DNA of 64,000 bases, taken from NCBI RefSeq assembly GCF_035083965.1, contig NC_089739.1:7676001-7740000 (forward strand), given 5' to 3'. The DNA is from Branchiostoma lanceolatum. Lineage: Eukaryota; Chordata; Leptocardii; Amphioxiformes; Branchiostomatidae. A program made the position numbers and the translations under genes. A model generated the notes under the pieces. The model ran no database searches. It saw nothing but the letters and a program-made list of their open reading frames with translations, and was not told where the DNA came from. Of the stretch, positions 1 to 9,557 are shown one piece after another (position 1 is the first letter of the stretch; each line of letters starts with the position of its first letter).

Positions 1-771
1 CATTCTTTCTGCTTGTACGTTGATGTCGTCGGTACACCGCTCTAGCTGTGATGGCCACGAGTTTTTCAGCGGTTTTGCCTGCTCCAGCCACTGTTCCTGT
101 TGTTCTACATGTCGTTGTACCGCAGTCAGTTTCTCACCGAGCTTTGCCCTTTCCTTCTCAGCTGCCTCTTGGATCTCTAAGTAGTCGTGATCTTTATGAT
201 TTACGACAACACAGTGCAGACATATGACACTGAGACATGTGACGCAATAGAACTTGTTCACCTCGTTGTGACAAGGGCACTTGGAAGTCTCCCTGGATCG
301 TAGATCGTCTGCGACCCTACTTGACCTGAGGTCTCCCACTGTCACAACCCTGTGTGACTGGAATACCTTCATACGGCCGTGCGCGTCCGTACATACCTGA
401 CACAAGTAGTCCGTACAGTCTATGCAGTAGTATCTAGACTGAGATCCGGTGTCACATGCAGTGCAGGCTGTCTCCGGTTCCTGTGTTGAGAAAGACACCG
501 ATTTAAGCGGTTTCTGTGCGGCCTCTTGAAGCTTCCTTACACAGGCGTTGTTTTTGAATTCTCGGCCGCCATCTTCGGGGAGGGGCACGTGTAGACGGCA
601 CGTCGGACAGGACAGCGTCCCTCCAGGCTCTGTCTCCAAAACTCTCTCCAAACACGGCAGACAGAAAGTATGGAGACACGGCAGCATCTTCGTCTGCTTC
701 AACTCATCCAGACAGATCTGACACTCCAAGAAGTCTTCCCCCATATTGTCTGTGACTGAGCTGCACGCCAT
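1..771 (-). CDS. TRIM-family RING/B-box protein, N-terminal part (runs off left edge)
   Basis: The minus strand is open for 257 codons from an ATG at 771 to the window edge, with no stop and no need for an intron. The product opens with MACSSVTDNMGEDF. A RING finger follows: CQIC, then CLHTFC, CLPC and CPTC, roughly residues 17-65. A first B-box begins at CTACD and continues through YYCIDC and CQVC. A second B-box has CPCHN, FYCVTC, CLHC and ends HKDHDY. The last residues, after EIQEAAEK, are charged and Gln-rich, as at the start of a TRIM coiled coil. This order (RING, B-box1, B-box2, coiled coil) defines TRIM proteins, which are mostly RING E3 ubiquitin ligases. The C-terminal domain that fixes the subfamily (NHL, B30.2 or filamin) is outside the window, so no symbol is given. 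The start is the first ATG and lies just before the RING, as usual. Confidence 0.93.
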   Translation of the reverse strand, partial: MACSSVTDNMGEDFLECQICLDELKQTKMLPCLHTFCLPCLERVLETEPGGTLSCPTCRLHVPLPEDGGREFKNNACVRKLQEAAQKPLKSVSFSTQEPETACTACDTGSQSRYYCIDCTDYLCQVCTDAHGRMKVFQSHRVVTVGDLRSSRVADDLRSRETSKCPCHNEVNKFYCVTCLSVICLHCVVVNHKDHDYLEIQEAAEKERAKLGEKLTAVQRHVEQQEQWLEQAKPLKNSWPSQLERCTDDINVQAERM

Positions 772-1245
772 TTTGTCTGTCTGATGAAATACTACTCTAA
801 ACCAACAGGTCAGGGTTGACAAATGTAGCCACTAAACACCATTGGCAAGAGAAGCCGAGGAACGTCATTAGCAGCCACATGCGAATAAATACTTCAGGCC
901 AGGAATAGTGCTTTGCAAGTGGATGAGCCATGCTTACTGGCAGCGCCTGTCGACAACATTATCCTTAAGTATGTGTCTCTCATTTTTGTGAGGGTCAGTG
1001 CCTACCCACATGGGAAGGAGTGTACTGAGTTTTTGGCATAATGAAAGGAAATATGGGGAGGGCTTTACATTAAGTTGTCGCGTCTATTTTCATCATCAAA
1101 TCGGGCAGCTTGCCCGGGCTAAGGTTGCTCTCTCCCTCCAGGCGTCACGGTCCGCAATAAGATGGTCTAGGTCTTCAGACATCACCTCTATTTGACAACA
1201 ATGAATTCGAAGACTTTGGCATGGAAATGGTTTTGATGATAACAC
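772..1245. other. Spacer between TRIM start and HNMT-like 3' end
   Basis: This stretch holds the TRIM 5' flank and the far 3' flank of the HNMT-like gene, which both lie on the minus strand. An open frame at 998-1195 begins with GTG and resembles no known protein. No repeat or RNA gene was recognised. Confidence 0.5.
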
Positions 1246-1251
1246 TTTATT
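1246..1251 (-). terminator. Candidate poly(A) signal of the HNMT-like gene
   Basis: Plus-strand TTTATT reads AATAAA on the minus strand, about 260 bases beyond the stop codon at 1514. The spacing suits the 3' UTR of this gene. The motif is short, so this is an inference from position. Confidence 0.45.
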
Positions 1252-1513
1252 TTCGCAACATCATATAGGGTCTCCGCGTGTGCTAAAATATGCTGTTACA
1301 AAGAGAAAAGCTATATAAAGTGTATATGTATATGTTATAACATACGGCAAGTATATGTTCATGTAGCATTACTTGTTTTCTGTGATGGTGATACCCACAT
1401 GAAGTATATATTGGGCCACAAAATAACTACAAAAAATGCCCCCTACCGACATGTCTGCCTCTTGGGTTAACAATATACTATGTTTATCAAAGCTGAAAGT
1501 CGCATCTAACCCT

Positions 1514-1884
1514 TTAGATTTTTTTCTTAGCTACTATGACATCTGTATACTGTGTCATGGCTACCCTGTCATTGGCCTTGGTGAAAAATTCAGGGCTGTC
1601 CAAGTACTGTAACAGAACTGATCTTAATTCTGGGTTTAAAGACGCGTAAGCGGTTTGTATCAAGAAATCCAGAAGCAACTCTCCAGATTCAGACTCTTCC
1701 TTGAAGCATTCGGTGACGTCAATGTCCTCTGGAGAGGTGGGCGTGACGCTGTAGTGGATGTCATTGTCGTCTAGAATCTTCATGACGTCAGATGACACCC
1801 GCAGGCAGGTTGCCATTCGCTTGTCTTCAGGGACCCCAAGAGCTTCCAGTACTTTGAGGCGCCACCTACCGAGGTTGCTTTCAC
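1514..1884 (-). CDS. HNMT-like gene, terminal exon 4
   Basis: The acceptor CACCTGTAG precedes GTGAAAGC; the first two bases complete a Gly codon begun in exon 3. The exon encodes GESNLGRWRLKVLEALGVP through DIDVTECFKEESESGELLLDFL and ends TDVIVAKKKI then stop. Length and order match the HNMT C-terminal substrate domain. The upstream in-frame MSPV sits in the intron and is not part of the protein. Confidence 0.88.
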
Positions 1885-4800
1885 CTACAGGTGACATAAA
1901 AAGATAGCGATGAAAACATGCACTCTGCCTGTACAGTTACCTCATGCTTTCTCCATTAAAATTAAAATAGTGATGATTGCATGTACACAGTAAAGACAAG
2001 AAAACTAAATGTCACGGTCTTGCGGCACGTGGGGGACAACCCAAAACTATCATCGCGGCAAGGAACCGTCCAGGGGGGTGGGGGGGGGGATGGTTGAACG
2101 GAAAAATGGGAGAGTAATATGAGGATAAACGCTCTAAGCTGTTCACCTTTATTTCCACTTGTTCAAGTCAATTCAATACGCTCCATTCTGTTGATAGATT
2201 TGATTACATACTGAGAGGAGACAATCCTTACTGTGTTCAAATAGGTATATACATCAAAGAATGTTTGGACATAAGAACAAGTAATGTATAAGTATACGAC
2301 ACGCTAAATTTCAATATGTTGCCCTATTCCATATGATTGTATGTAAACAAACTCATTAGTATTAACTTTGTTTGTTGGCATGTATGTATGTATGTATGTA
2401 TAGATTAAGTAGACCTTACGAGAGTCGCTGTACTTTTGTTGTGTCAATAAAGATCTGTCTATAAGAGAATGAACAGGCATGACACTGAGTGAAACGCTAA
2501 AAGAAAGCGTAGACCCGAGGAGAAAACTGGTGCCCAATACCACGGTCAAATAGTTGGACTAAGGGAGAGAGAGATAGAGAGAGCATGTACACGATGGAGA
2601 CATTCAAGTTATGTCCAAAAGAACGGGGCTCGCCCGGGAATTGAACCCGGGACCTCTCGCACCCTAAGCGAGAATCATGCCACTAGACCAGCGAGCCAGA
2701 TAAATACATCCGTACATACTCATGGATGAATAATAAGAAATAAATAACAGTGGACTAATGACAATATGACTTAACAGATGTACCAGACGTATGTTTCTTC
2801 AGCGACACTAGAAACGCTGATGGGACAGAACTACAAAACCTCCTTACGGTGCATCGACATTTAAACCAAATGTTTCAGTGCGAAAAAAATGCAACTGATG
2901 AATGTGACTTTATGCAGTTGCTTGCATAACTATTTTTGGCGATGAATGTGACGCATTTCGAACAATATTTTTCCTTCAACTTAACGATAAGAAGTTCACA
3001 GTATAGTTGAGAAGACCTATTTGTTTACATGTGGGGCCGTTGTAGGACATTTGAATGATGCTACAATAAGGCCGTTCACGATTCCCAGTACGCGTGCGCA
3101 ATGTCAATGGTAAAGTCTCCAGGCTTGTGAACTGTTGACATTGTCTTGAATTGTGTAACCAAAATGACATATTACCAGCAATACATGTCACTGCGCATGC
3201 GTACCCAGAATCGTGAACTACATTATTGAATCGTCACATCCTCATCATATCTATATCACTACTAGTATCTTCCATAAAATATTCCAAAGTCTTAATGGTA
3301 TATTTCATTATATAATATCAACGTACCTGATTCTATCATTACGACCATGCTCCCGCCGTCCGCGAGGGAGTCCCACATGTTCATTAAGGTTGCACTGAGG
3401 TCGTCCACATGGTACAGGACATGGATGGCGTGGATCAGGTGACACTTGCCTCCTGTGAGAAGTACTCCTCCGCTCTTTGTTGTAGCCAATCAAAGGTCAA
3501 CCTGCCGATGTGAGGCTCATGCTCCTCTTGTTCCTGCGAAAAGGGCGTATTAGTGGGAATAAGCTTAAAATTAAACGCAATACGTGCAGTAGAGAAGGTG
3601 TAGAGAAAATTCTCTTTGCGAGTGGCCGGTATGGGTCACATATGTAAACAAATACTAGTAGTATAATATACTGTGCACTTCTTGTCCGGTATGCCGAAGC
3701 AAGTATATCGGGCTAACTTTGTGATATTTATCAGTGTCAACGAATGTTTTCGCACTGAAACTTCTCCCTATCACTGTTGATGACTTTATATTCAGAAGGG
3801 AATGCATGGAAAATGGTTAAGACAGGTAATGAAGCTTCTTGCCACGAACACATCTGGCTCGCTGGTCTAGTGGCATGATTCTCGCTTAGGGTGCGAGAGG
3901 TTCAATTCCCGGGCGAGCCCGCGATTTTTTAAAGGTCTGCATTATTGCACGCAATTATCACTTTCGTCTACTATGTATGTTTAAACCATGTACTGTATAT
4001 ATTTCACTGTATATGCCACATGTTAGTTAGTTTTATGTTAGACGACCTGTACCTAGCCCCTCGGGGCACGAATGTACAATAAAGGTCTTCATTTATTTAT
4101 CAATTCATTCATTCCTCAATTCCCGCTTTTGATTTCTCCAAATAGAATGGACGGAATCTGATGATTTTGTAACCCGAAGACAGAAAAATTGACTTTGTTC
4201 CTTTTTTATTTTTGTTGCAGATGAGAAAACGAGGATTCGTACCTTGTATTCAGAAATGTAGTCCTCAGACGGTTCCACAACGATGACGTGTGTGTTATGG
4301 TGGATCTCCTGCAGCTTTCGGAGGATGACGCTATCAGCTTCACCTGGTGGAGGTATGCAAAATACACAATTAAAGGCTTATCTGTATAGAAGATGCACTT
4401 TCATAGTTCTAAACGTAGTAAGCAACTTTTTTTTGTTAAAAAAAAGTTGTCATCAACAGTCTTATTGGTGAAAAATTAGTTGGTACTTTGGAGGGGGGGG
4501 GGTAAAGCTGGCGGCCCCATGTATGAGGAAGCTTCAGGCGTTATCCGCAATTCTCTGCACTTAAAATACAGAAAAATAGGGGTGCCAACAACACAAGTCG
4601 TAGCGAAGCCGCATTACTACAACTAGCTACCTAAAATGCATAATGATTCACCTCAGCTGAGTATGACTAGTCGCGACTGCTTTACTTTATGGTATAAGGG
4701 GGTTAATAGTGTTCGATGATGATGATATAATTTTCATAAATATCATCTACGTTATCAAAAGTTATATTTCTTTGATGAATTGATATAAGTTTATTGCAAA

Positions 4801-5216
4801 TTCATGCCCGTAGGCTAATTGCATGTTGACAGCAATGCCGAAGTACAAACATAAAGTAAAACATAAGGCATACATATGATACAAGATCATACTAAATTGC
4901 TAGTCGAAGTTTCTATATCTACGGTACTAATGCGGGGTTTGATTTCTTCTTTGAAAGCAGTGGAAAATAACAACTCCCACACTTTCAATGATGAAGAGAA
5001 ACAAGCAGACACGTCCCTACCCGACCCGCCACCGATGCTTAAGACACGGAAACAGCCGTCAACATCAACATCCGCAGCAGTAGCTGTAGTCTCACCCAGT
5101 AACTGTAAGTAGTACTGACGTCCACTGCAGGCGTCCAGGTACGACCTGTAGGCAATCTCATAGTGCTGGCGGCGCCGCGCGATCCCTCCTAGTTCTCCAG
5201 TCACTACCGTCTCCAT
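1514..5216 (-). CDS. Histamine N-methyltransferase-like SAM-dependent methyltransferase, four exons, apparent frameshift in exon 3
   Basis: Four minus-strand exons join with compatible phases: 5216-5021, 4343-4243, 3533-3327 and 1884-1514. They total 875 bases. One missing base in exon 3 would give 291 residues, against about 292 for human HNMT. HNMT transfers a methyl group from S-adenosylmethionine to the ring nitrogen of histamine in the cytosol. The SAM motif LSIGGGSGEAD spans the exon 1/2 junction, and VIVVEPSEDYISEYK gives the acidic ribose-binding position. HLIHAIHVLYHVDD matches the HNMT core helix and strand. The C-terminal stretch VTECFKEESESGELLLDFL matches HNMT closely. Introns 2 and 3 each contain a tRNA-Pro sequence. 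By alignment from memory, the three residues that hold histamine in the human enzyme (E28, Q143, N283) are G, H and Q here, so the substrate may not be histamine. The frame break could be an assembly error or a real defect. Confidence 0.85.
2626..2697 (-). tRNA. tRNA-Pro (anticodon AGG), inside HNMT-like intron 3
   Basis: A 72-base cloverleaf reads from GGCTCGC on the minus strand. It has D-arm GTCTAGTGGCATGAT, anticodon stem TCTCGC/GCGAGA around loop TTAGGGT, and T-arm CCCGG-GTTCAAT-TCCCGGG. The acceptor 3' strand is GCGAGCC and the discriminator C. The A box and B box are intact and a TTTT terminator follows 3'. It lies on the same strand as the host HNMT-like gene. Confidence 0.95.
3327..3533 (-). 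CDS. HNMT-like gene, coding exon 3 with frame break
   Basis: The exon opens in phase 0 with EQEEHEPHIGRLTFDWLQQ, equivalent to the HNMT stretch before its motif III. Read on in that frame, it stops shortly after RAEEYFSQEASVT. The homologous continuation (GGKCHLIHAIHVLYHV, then MWDSLADGGSMVVMIES) lies in the next frame. One base is missing, or two are extra, between about 3453 and 3490. The exon is 207 bases, whereas 208 would restore the phase needed by exon 4. No plausible intron fits inside so short a span. Confidence 0.82.
3856..3920 (+). pseudogene. tRNA-Pro(AGG) pseudogene lacking the 5' strand of the T stem
   Basis: This plus-strand copy is identical to its neighbours through GTGCGAGAGG, then jumps to TTCAATTCCCGGGCGAGCCC. 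Seven bases (TCCCGGG or an equivalent shift) are missing, so the T arm cannot pair. The anticodon arm, acceptor stem and a TTTTTT terminator remain. It sits in HNMT-like intron 2 on the opposite strand to the host gene. The B box is damaged at its 5' side, so transcription by polymerase III is doubtful. Confidence 0.9.
4041..4101 (+). mobile_element. LINE-type 3' tail remnant, copy 1
   Basis: The stretch reads CCTGTACCTAGCCCCTCGGG then CACGAATGTACAATAAAGGTC and ends in an ATTT-rich tail. About 50 bases recur with modest divergence at 25530-25590. A conserved block followed by a short AT-rich repeat is typical of the 3' end of a non-LTR retrotransposon. The family name cannot be fixed by eye. 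Confidence 0.5.
4243..4343 (-). CDS. HNMT-like gene, coding exon 2
   Basis: The acceptor is CCACCAG and the donor AAG/GTACG; the exon is 101 bases. Its first two bases complete the Gly codon of exon 1. It encodes EADSVILRKLQEIHHNTHV followed by IVVEPSEDYISEYK. The VVEP motif carries the acidic residue that contacts the SAM ribose in this family. The exon ends in phase 0, which fits the start of exon 3. Confidence 0.88.
5021..5216 (-). CDS. HNMT-like gene, coding exon 1
   Basis: This exon encodes METVVTGELGG through LSIGGGSG and ends one base into a Gly codon at the donor GTAGGG. The open frame extends upstream of the ATG at 5216, but only to a non-ATG codon. A good acceptor (CTCTTGTCAG) at about 5244 suggests that the bases just before the ATG are 5' UTR of a spliced leader exon. 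I therefore chose the ATG at 5216. The N-terminal helix region matches the HNMT substrate-domain start, and the glycine-rich motif I ends the exon. Confidence 0.85.
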
Positions 5217-5389
5217 CTTTTCCTCGGAACAACAGGATAAATCTGACAAGAGATATTCAGAGTGTCTCTATTTTATTCTCTATTATGTTGCTCCAAAAAT
5301 TATGGAAATTGGCCAAACAGATCTAGACTGAACAAGACCTACCCACATACCAAATATAATGACTATCCATCCATAGCTAAATATCCGGA

Positions 5390-5420
5390 AAGACCCCCCC
5401 CCCCGCACACACACACAGAT
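5390..5420. repeat. Low-complexity C run and CA repeat
   Basis: A run of ten cytosines is followed by GCACACACACACAG. It is simple sequence with no gene. Confidence 0.7.
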
Positions 5421-5601
5421 GCACCCAGAACAATACCTCCACTTTTCATGGAGGTAATAATTTGCCGGTAGAGTTAGCCGACCATAGAACTACACATACG
5501 CATCCGGCTAATATAACTTCTCTGGCTGATTATCCTATTCTACTATTATTTCAGCGAGCAAATAAAGGTAGAGACTAAGATTTTTCAAGAAAGCTCTTTA
5601 A

Positions 5602-5788
5602 CCTCCTTAGATTTTCGGCTATCGGGATATTAAATCTAAAGGTGCGTTGTGTCCCTGCGTGCACTGCCCTACACGTGAGGACAGAACACACCGATATGCT
5701 GATTTGCATAACAAAGGGGGGTCTCTTTGTCCTTGGGGGATTTGCCTCCGTTTTTGGGACAACAATACAGCAAGTCATACCAAGGAGG
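5602..5788. mobile_element. TTAA-flanked MITE (piggyBac- or Kolobok-like)
   Basis: The 187-bp element begins CCTCCTTAG and ends CCAAGGAGG, giving short terminal inverted repeats. Both ends abut TTAA (5598-5601 and 5789-5792). TTAA target duplication is known for piggyBac and Kolobok DNA transposons. There is no transposase, so this is a nonautonomous copy. The open frames across it are incidental. Confidence 0.65.
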
Positions 5789-6400
5789 TTAAAAGTGATT
5801 TTTAATCTCCTTGATTATACGAAGAGATCTGTTTGATAAGAAACTAACCAAACTATTGACCCATTCCTCCGACTAAAACCATATCGGGAGCTTTTCATCA
5901 AGATCATCTGACTTGAAGATGTCTACAAGTAACTGCATGTAGCGAGACTTATGGTGGGCTAGTTTCTTCGCCACAAGTAAGAAATGGCCTACATTTTGTG
6001 ACATCCACACAACAAAAGGCAAACTATAAATACATCGTAGGACTGTTTTATTTATATGCGTTTCGTCGCATCATCAGTCCTTAGTCTGTGATTGTAACAC
6101 AACATCTTGTGTTTCAATCATTGCAGAAATCCCTACTGAATCTCAAGGGTATGGTGCCGAGTTGACCTGGTTTCCGAGTTGTCCAAGTGCTGAGTTGTTC
6201 GACATTTTCTTAAAGTGTTGCCCCTTCGTTCCATTTCTTCCATTTCTTCCCCACCTTTCAACAGGCGACTGGTTTCCTTTCATACATTACCTAGCGCCTA
6301 TACATGGCAATTAGTCATTCATACACTGCCTACATCAAGTAAAAAGAGATGCAAGATGGTGTTTGACTTACTCTGTTTACTGGCAGCGGCTTGTCCGAGC

Positions 6401-6755
6401 GAATGATGATACTCTATCCGTCAGTGCGGCACCGTCCCACATATCAGTCTAATCACGAAAACACAGACCGGTTCTTAAGCCGGCTTACTCTGTCAGAAGC
6501 TGTTTATAGGCTAGGCTGACAGTGGTTTGTCGGCAGATCTTTACCTGCATCAGACACTTGTCGTCGGTAACGAATGGTGACAGTCGACCCGTCAGCGCGC
6601 CACCATCCTACAGATCTTAACACTAAAACACTTGATATCTGATGTATATCAGATCTGCAACGGATTGACGCACCAAATGATGTCACTCGACTTGTCAGTG
6701 CGTCAACGTCCTACATATCTGGACACTTAAGCACAAACCGGTTCTTCTGGGGTTT
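6401..6755. repeat. Degenerate tandem repeat, about three copies
   Basis: Copies start near 6401, 6571 and 6671 with GAATGATGATACT, GAATGGTGACAGT and AAATGATGTCACT. Each is followed by a form of CCGTCAGTGCG and of CCTACATATCT. The motif ACCGGTTCTT recurs at 6468 and 6738. Divergence is high, so this is an old local duplication. Confidence 0.6.
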
Positions 6756-7174
6756 TTTTCAGGGCCACGAAACGGCTCAGCACCGTGGTATAAAACGATC
6801 CAGATCAACTGACCTTCTCCTCGGTTCGCTTTGTCTGGAGTGTAATAATTCACCTTTCCAAGGACGTGACATATGAGGTTTAATGATTTCTAATGATCAC
6901 CTACACCTTTCAAGCCCAACGTATCTCTAAGTATTGTCTACAGCTTCCAGTATATGATTAATATATCCCTATTCATTATGTTCAATGATGATTAGGTCCA
7001 TGCTGGTTTTATTCGCCACTCACATATTTTTCCCTGATCGTGGCTCTCTAAGGAAACATAAGGTGGAAAAATACATGTAAATAGATAAATAAAGAAACGG
7101 GTTTTGTCATTATCAGTCCAAATAAAATGAATCGTACGAAGGCACTGTTGACATCGAAGTATTGTAAAAATAGC

Positions 7175-7246
7175 GGGCTCGCCCGGGAATTGAACCCGGG
7201 ACCTCTCGCACCCTAAGCGAGAATCATGCCACTAGACCAGCGAGCC
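7175..7246 (-). tRNA. tRNA-Pro (anticodon AGG)
   Basis: This 72-base copy is identical in its body to the gene at 2626-2697: same acceptor, D, anticodon and T arms and loop TTAGGGT. A TTTTT run lies 3' on the minus strand (plus-strand AAAAA at 7166-7170). Confidence 0.95.
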
Positions 7247-7631
7247 GGATGAACGCCCGTATGCACACCTTGGATAAATATCTTACACTGTATCTTTCTC
7301 TGAGGCAAGTCAATTTCTAAACTTAGCAAACGTCAAAGGGCAATAACAAAACCATTATCTTCGCTTTGCCCTGACTGTCTTATAATTGAATGCTGGACAT
7401 AACGATTGCCTGTTTCAATCTATGGTATACAGTGTAATCGAAAGGGTTTTATACTGAGTATGTTATCGCTGTTGACGCCTTCGGTATCTTCATATTTCAC
7501 GATCATATATGGGGATGAAATATCCTTTTATGTCTGATCAAAACTGTCCGTTTTATCTATACAAAATGTGTGTTTGTCAAGATCATTCAATTTTCAATTT
7601 TATTATATATTTTTAGTGATAAAAAGAATAC

Positions 7632-7703
7632 GGGCTCGCCCGGGAATTGAACCCGGGACCTCTCGCACCCAAAGCGAGAATCATACCACTAGACCAGCGA
7701 GCC
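7632..7703 (-). tRNA. tRNA-Pro (anticodon TGG)
   Basis: The gene has the same backbone as the AGG genes, with an anticodon loop of TTTGGGT giving anticodon TGG, and D-loop GGTATGAT instead of GGCATGAT. The acceptor and T stems pair fully and a TTTTT terminator follows. It is the only TGG isoacceptor in the cluster. Confidence 0.95.
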
Positions 7704-7908
7704 AGATAGTCTATAGTCAAAATGTTATATCTATAACCAATCATTTTATGAATATCTTTACTAGTATAAATCACTGTAATACAGTTGTACAATATTCACA
7801 ATGATGCATTGGAATTTTTAATCCCCTCTAATCTGATAAAACTTTTACATTTATTTAGGCCATGTTGATTTAATTATATGGATTATATCCTCTGGGGACC
7901 CCAAAACT

Positions 7909-8028
7909 TAGCCTGGGTGCCATCCTATTTCTACCGGGGCTCCTACACTCGCTACCCTCAAAAAATATATATTTTTTGAGGGTAGCGAGTGTAGGAGCCC
8001 CGGTAGAAATAGGATGGCACCCAGGCTA
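7909..8028. mobile_element. Perfect 120-bp palindromic MITE with 9-bp target duplication
   Basis: The two 60-base arms are exact reverse complements with no spacer; the centre is between 7968 and 7969 in AATATATATT. The ends are TAGCCTGGG and CCCAGGCTA. CCCAAAACT flanks both sides (7900-7908 and 8029-8037), a 9-bp target-site duplication. Such duplications are known for Mutator-like elements (8-10 bp). Two other elements in this window share TAGCCT/AGGCTA ends and 9-bp duplications. Confidence 0.8.
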
Positions 8029-8394
8029 CCCAAAACTAAAGCGAGCGTGCGAATTTAAACAAAAGTTTGGCAAAAAAAATCTACGTGGTCAGGAAGAATG
8101 AACGAAACTAAACACACAGAGTGTGGTTTACCGAAATGTAATTTTGTAACCGCCATTTACCTGATGAATTTTCACAATTTGCAGCTGCTTTTTACGATTA
8201 ACAGTATGGCCGAAAACTTTTTTTAAACGGAAGAAAAGTGATGCGCGCGTGGACCGGATGTCATCCATATAATCAAATCAACATTCATTTGCCTTACGTA
8301 AAGTGCCTTTCTTTCAAGTGAAATACCAACAAGTCTCCGTCTTCTTGTTATTGACAAAATGAACATTTGCTTTTGGGATATTTAAAAAAAAACA

Positions 8395-8466
8395 GGGCTC
8401 GCCCGGGAATTGAACCCGGGACCTCTCGCACCCTAAGCGAGAATCATGCCACTAGACCAGCGAGCC
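8395..8466 (-). tRNA. tRNA-Pro (anticodon AGG)
   Basis: This third intact AGG copy is 72 bases with all arms paired. It is followed 3' by a T run of nine (plus-strand AAAAAAAAA just before 8395). Its body is identical to the 2626 and 7175 copies. Confidence 0.95.
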
Positions 8467-9050
8467 GCATGAACGATATTCCCTACATCCTATTATCTAA
8501 TTTGATTTGTTGATTTTCTTATCGATTGTCGTCACGCTATGTACATCAACAATGCAAAAATTACTGAAGTTTTTTTTCCTTTATTATGAATACCAAAATC
8601 CGGCACTGACGCCAACAGACAATTCAAATGTAAACAACAGTTTTAAAAGTACCAAATATATATATACACCTCATTGTTCTTATTTATTATAACATACTGG
8701 ATCGGGATTGAAATGAAATAAAGTACATAAAAATTCGTGTTCAGATTGTGCCGTTAGTATAGTGGCTTCAGTATAATCACACAAACGAACTTTAAATGTA
8801 TCCGTGCACTGAGCGTCACGTCGAAGAAAATGCAAGGAACATTCTCTCAGGGTTACGTTTGGATCTCCTTACTCCTTTGCTCTTATGTTTGGCTCACCTT
8901 ATTTTGGTAAAAATCTGAAGCATGACAAAACTTAGACAACAGGAGGACCGCTAGATAAATTCATAGGACATAGCTCAACGTGACGACAATTTCCCAGCTG
9001 CTATCACGTGTGGTTACTGCGCATGACTAAGACCAAACCGAGGCTGCCTG

Positions 9051-9094
9051 GTGACGTAAGTTTCTGGCCGCCATTTTGAGATATCAACAAACGG
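9051..9094 (+). promoter_or_regulatory. Candidate promoter and noncoding first exon ending at a strong splice donor
   Basis: A CRE-like TGACGTAA (9052-9059) is followed by GGCCGCCATTTTG, the YY1-type motif often found just inside transcription starts. ATATCAACAAACG and the strong donor GTAAGTAAG (from 9094) come next. An E-box CACGTG lies at about 9006. This looks like the start of a plus-strand transcript that would run antisense across the FAM167 gene. On the minus strand the same bases contain an ATGGCGGCC, so a minus-strand start cannot be excluded. Confidence 0.45.
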
Positions 9095-9431
9095 TAAGTA
9101 AGAAGTTCAATGCAATTTGATTGCAATACTTTAACAAAACAACCAAGATGCTACTTCTTTTAAAACTTACAACTTATTTACGTATAATACAATATTAGTC
9201 CATCCACGATTTAAAAAGTTAAAACAATATATGTTGTCTTTAAGTCACACCAATGTAATTATTTGATTCCTTTGTCATATTTTACATTCATACATAGTGA
9301 AATATCTTTTACCTAGCTAAAACCTCTCTGGACAATTTTCTTTTCAGCCATGGTCTAAAGGATTTTGTTTTTGACATCGTTATCTTTGACGGTACGTACC
9401 GTAATTCTTTTGTATGCTTGCGATTATGCCT

Positions 9432-9437
9432 TTTAAT
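9432..9437 (-). terminator. Candidate variant poly(A) signal of FAM167 copy 1
   Basis: Plus-strand TTTAAT reads ATTAAA on the minus strand, about 120 bases past the FAM167 stop at 9558. No canonical AATAAA is closer. This is a weak, position-based call. Confidence 0.3.
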
Positions 9438-9557
9438 TTCCATACACATGGTCAATCGCATTTTGATGAAACAGCAACAACCAAACAGTTGAATCGGTAT
9501 GGCCGTAAATCTTTCAATTGTGATTTCTAAAATAAGAAATAATTTCCACACTAGAAA

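Noticed and set aside
5217-5249. Upstream extension of HNMT-like exon 1 (SDLSCCSEEK)
   Set aside because: The first codon is TTG and an acceptor site lies inside the stretch, so it is more likely leader sequence.
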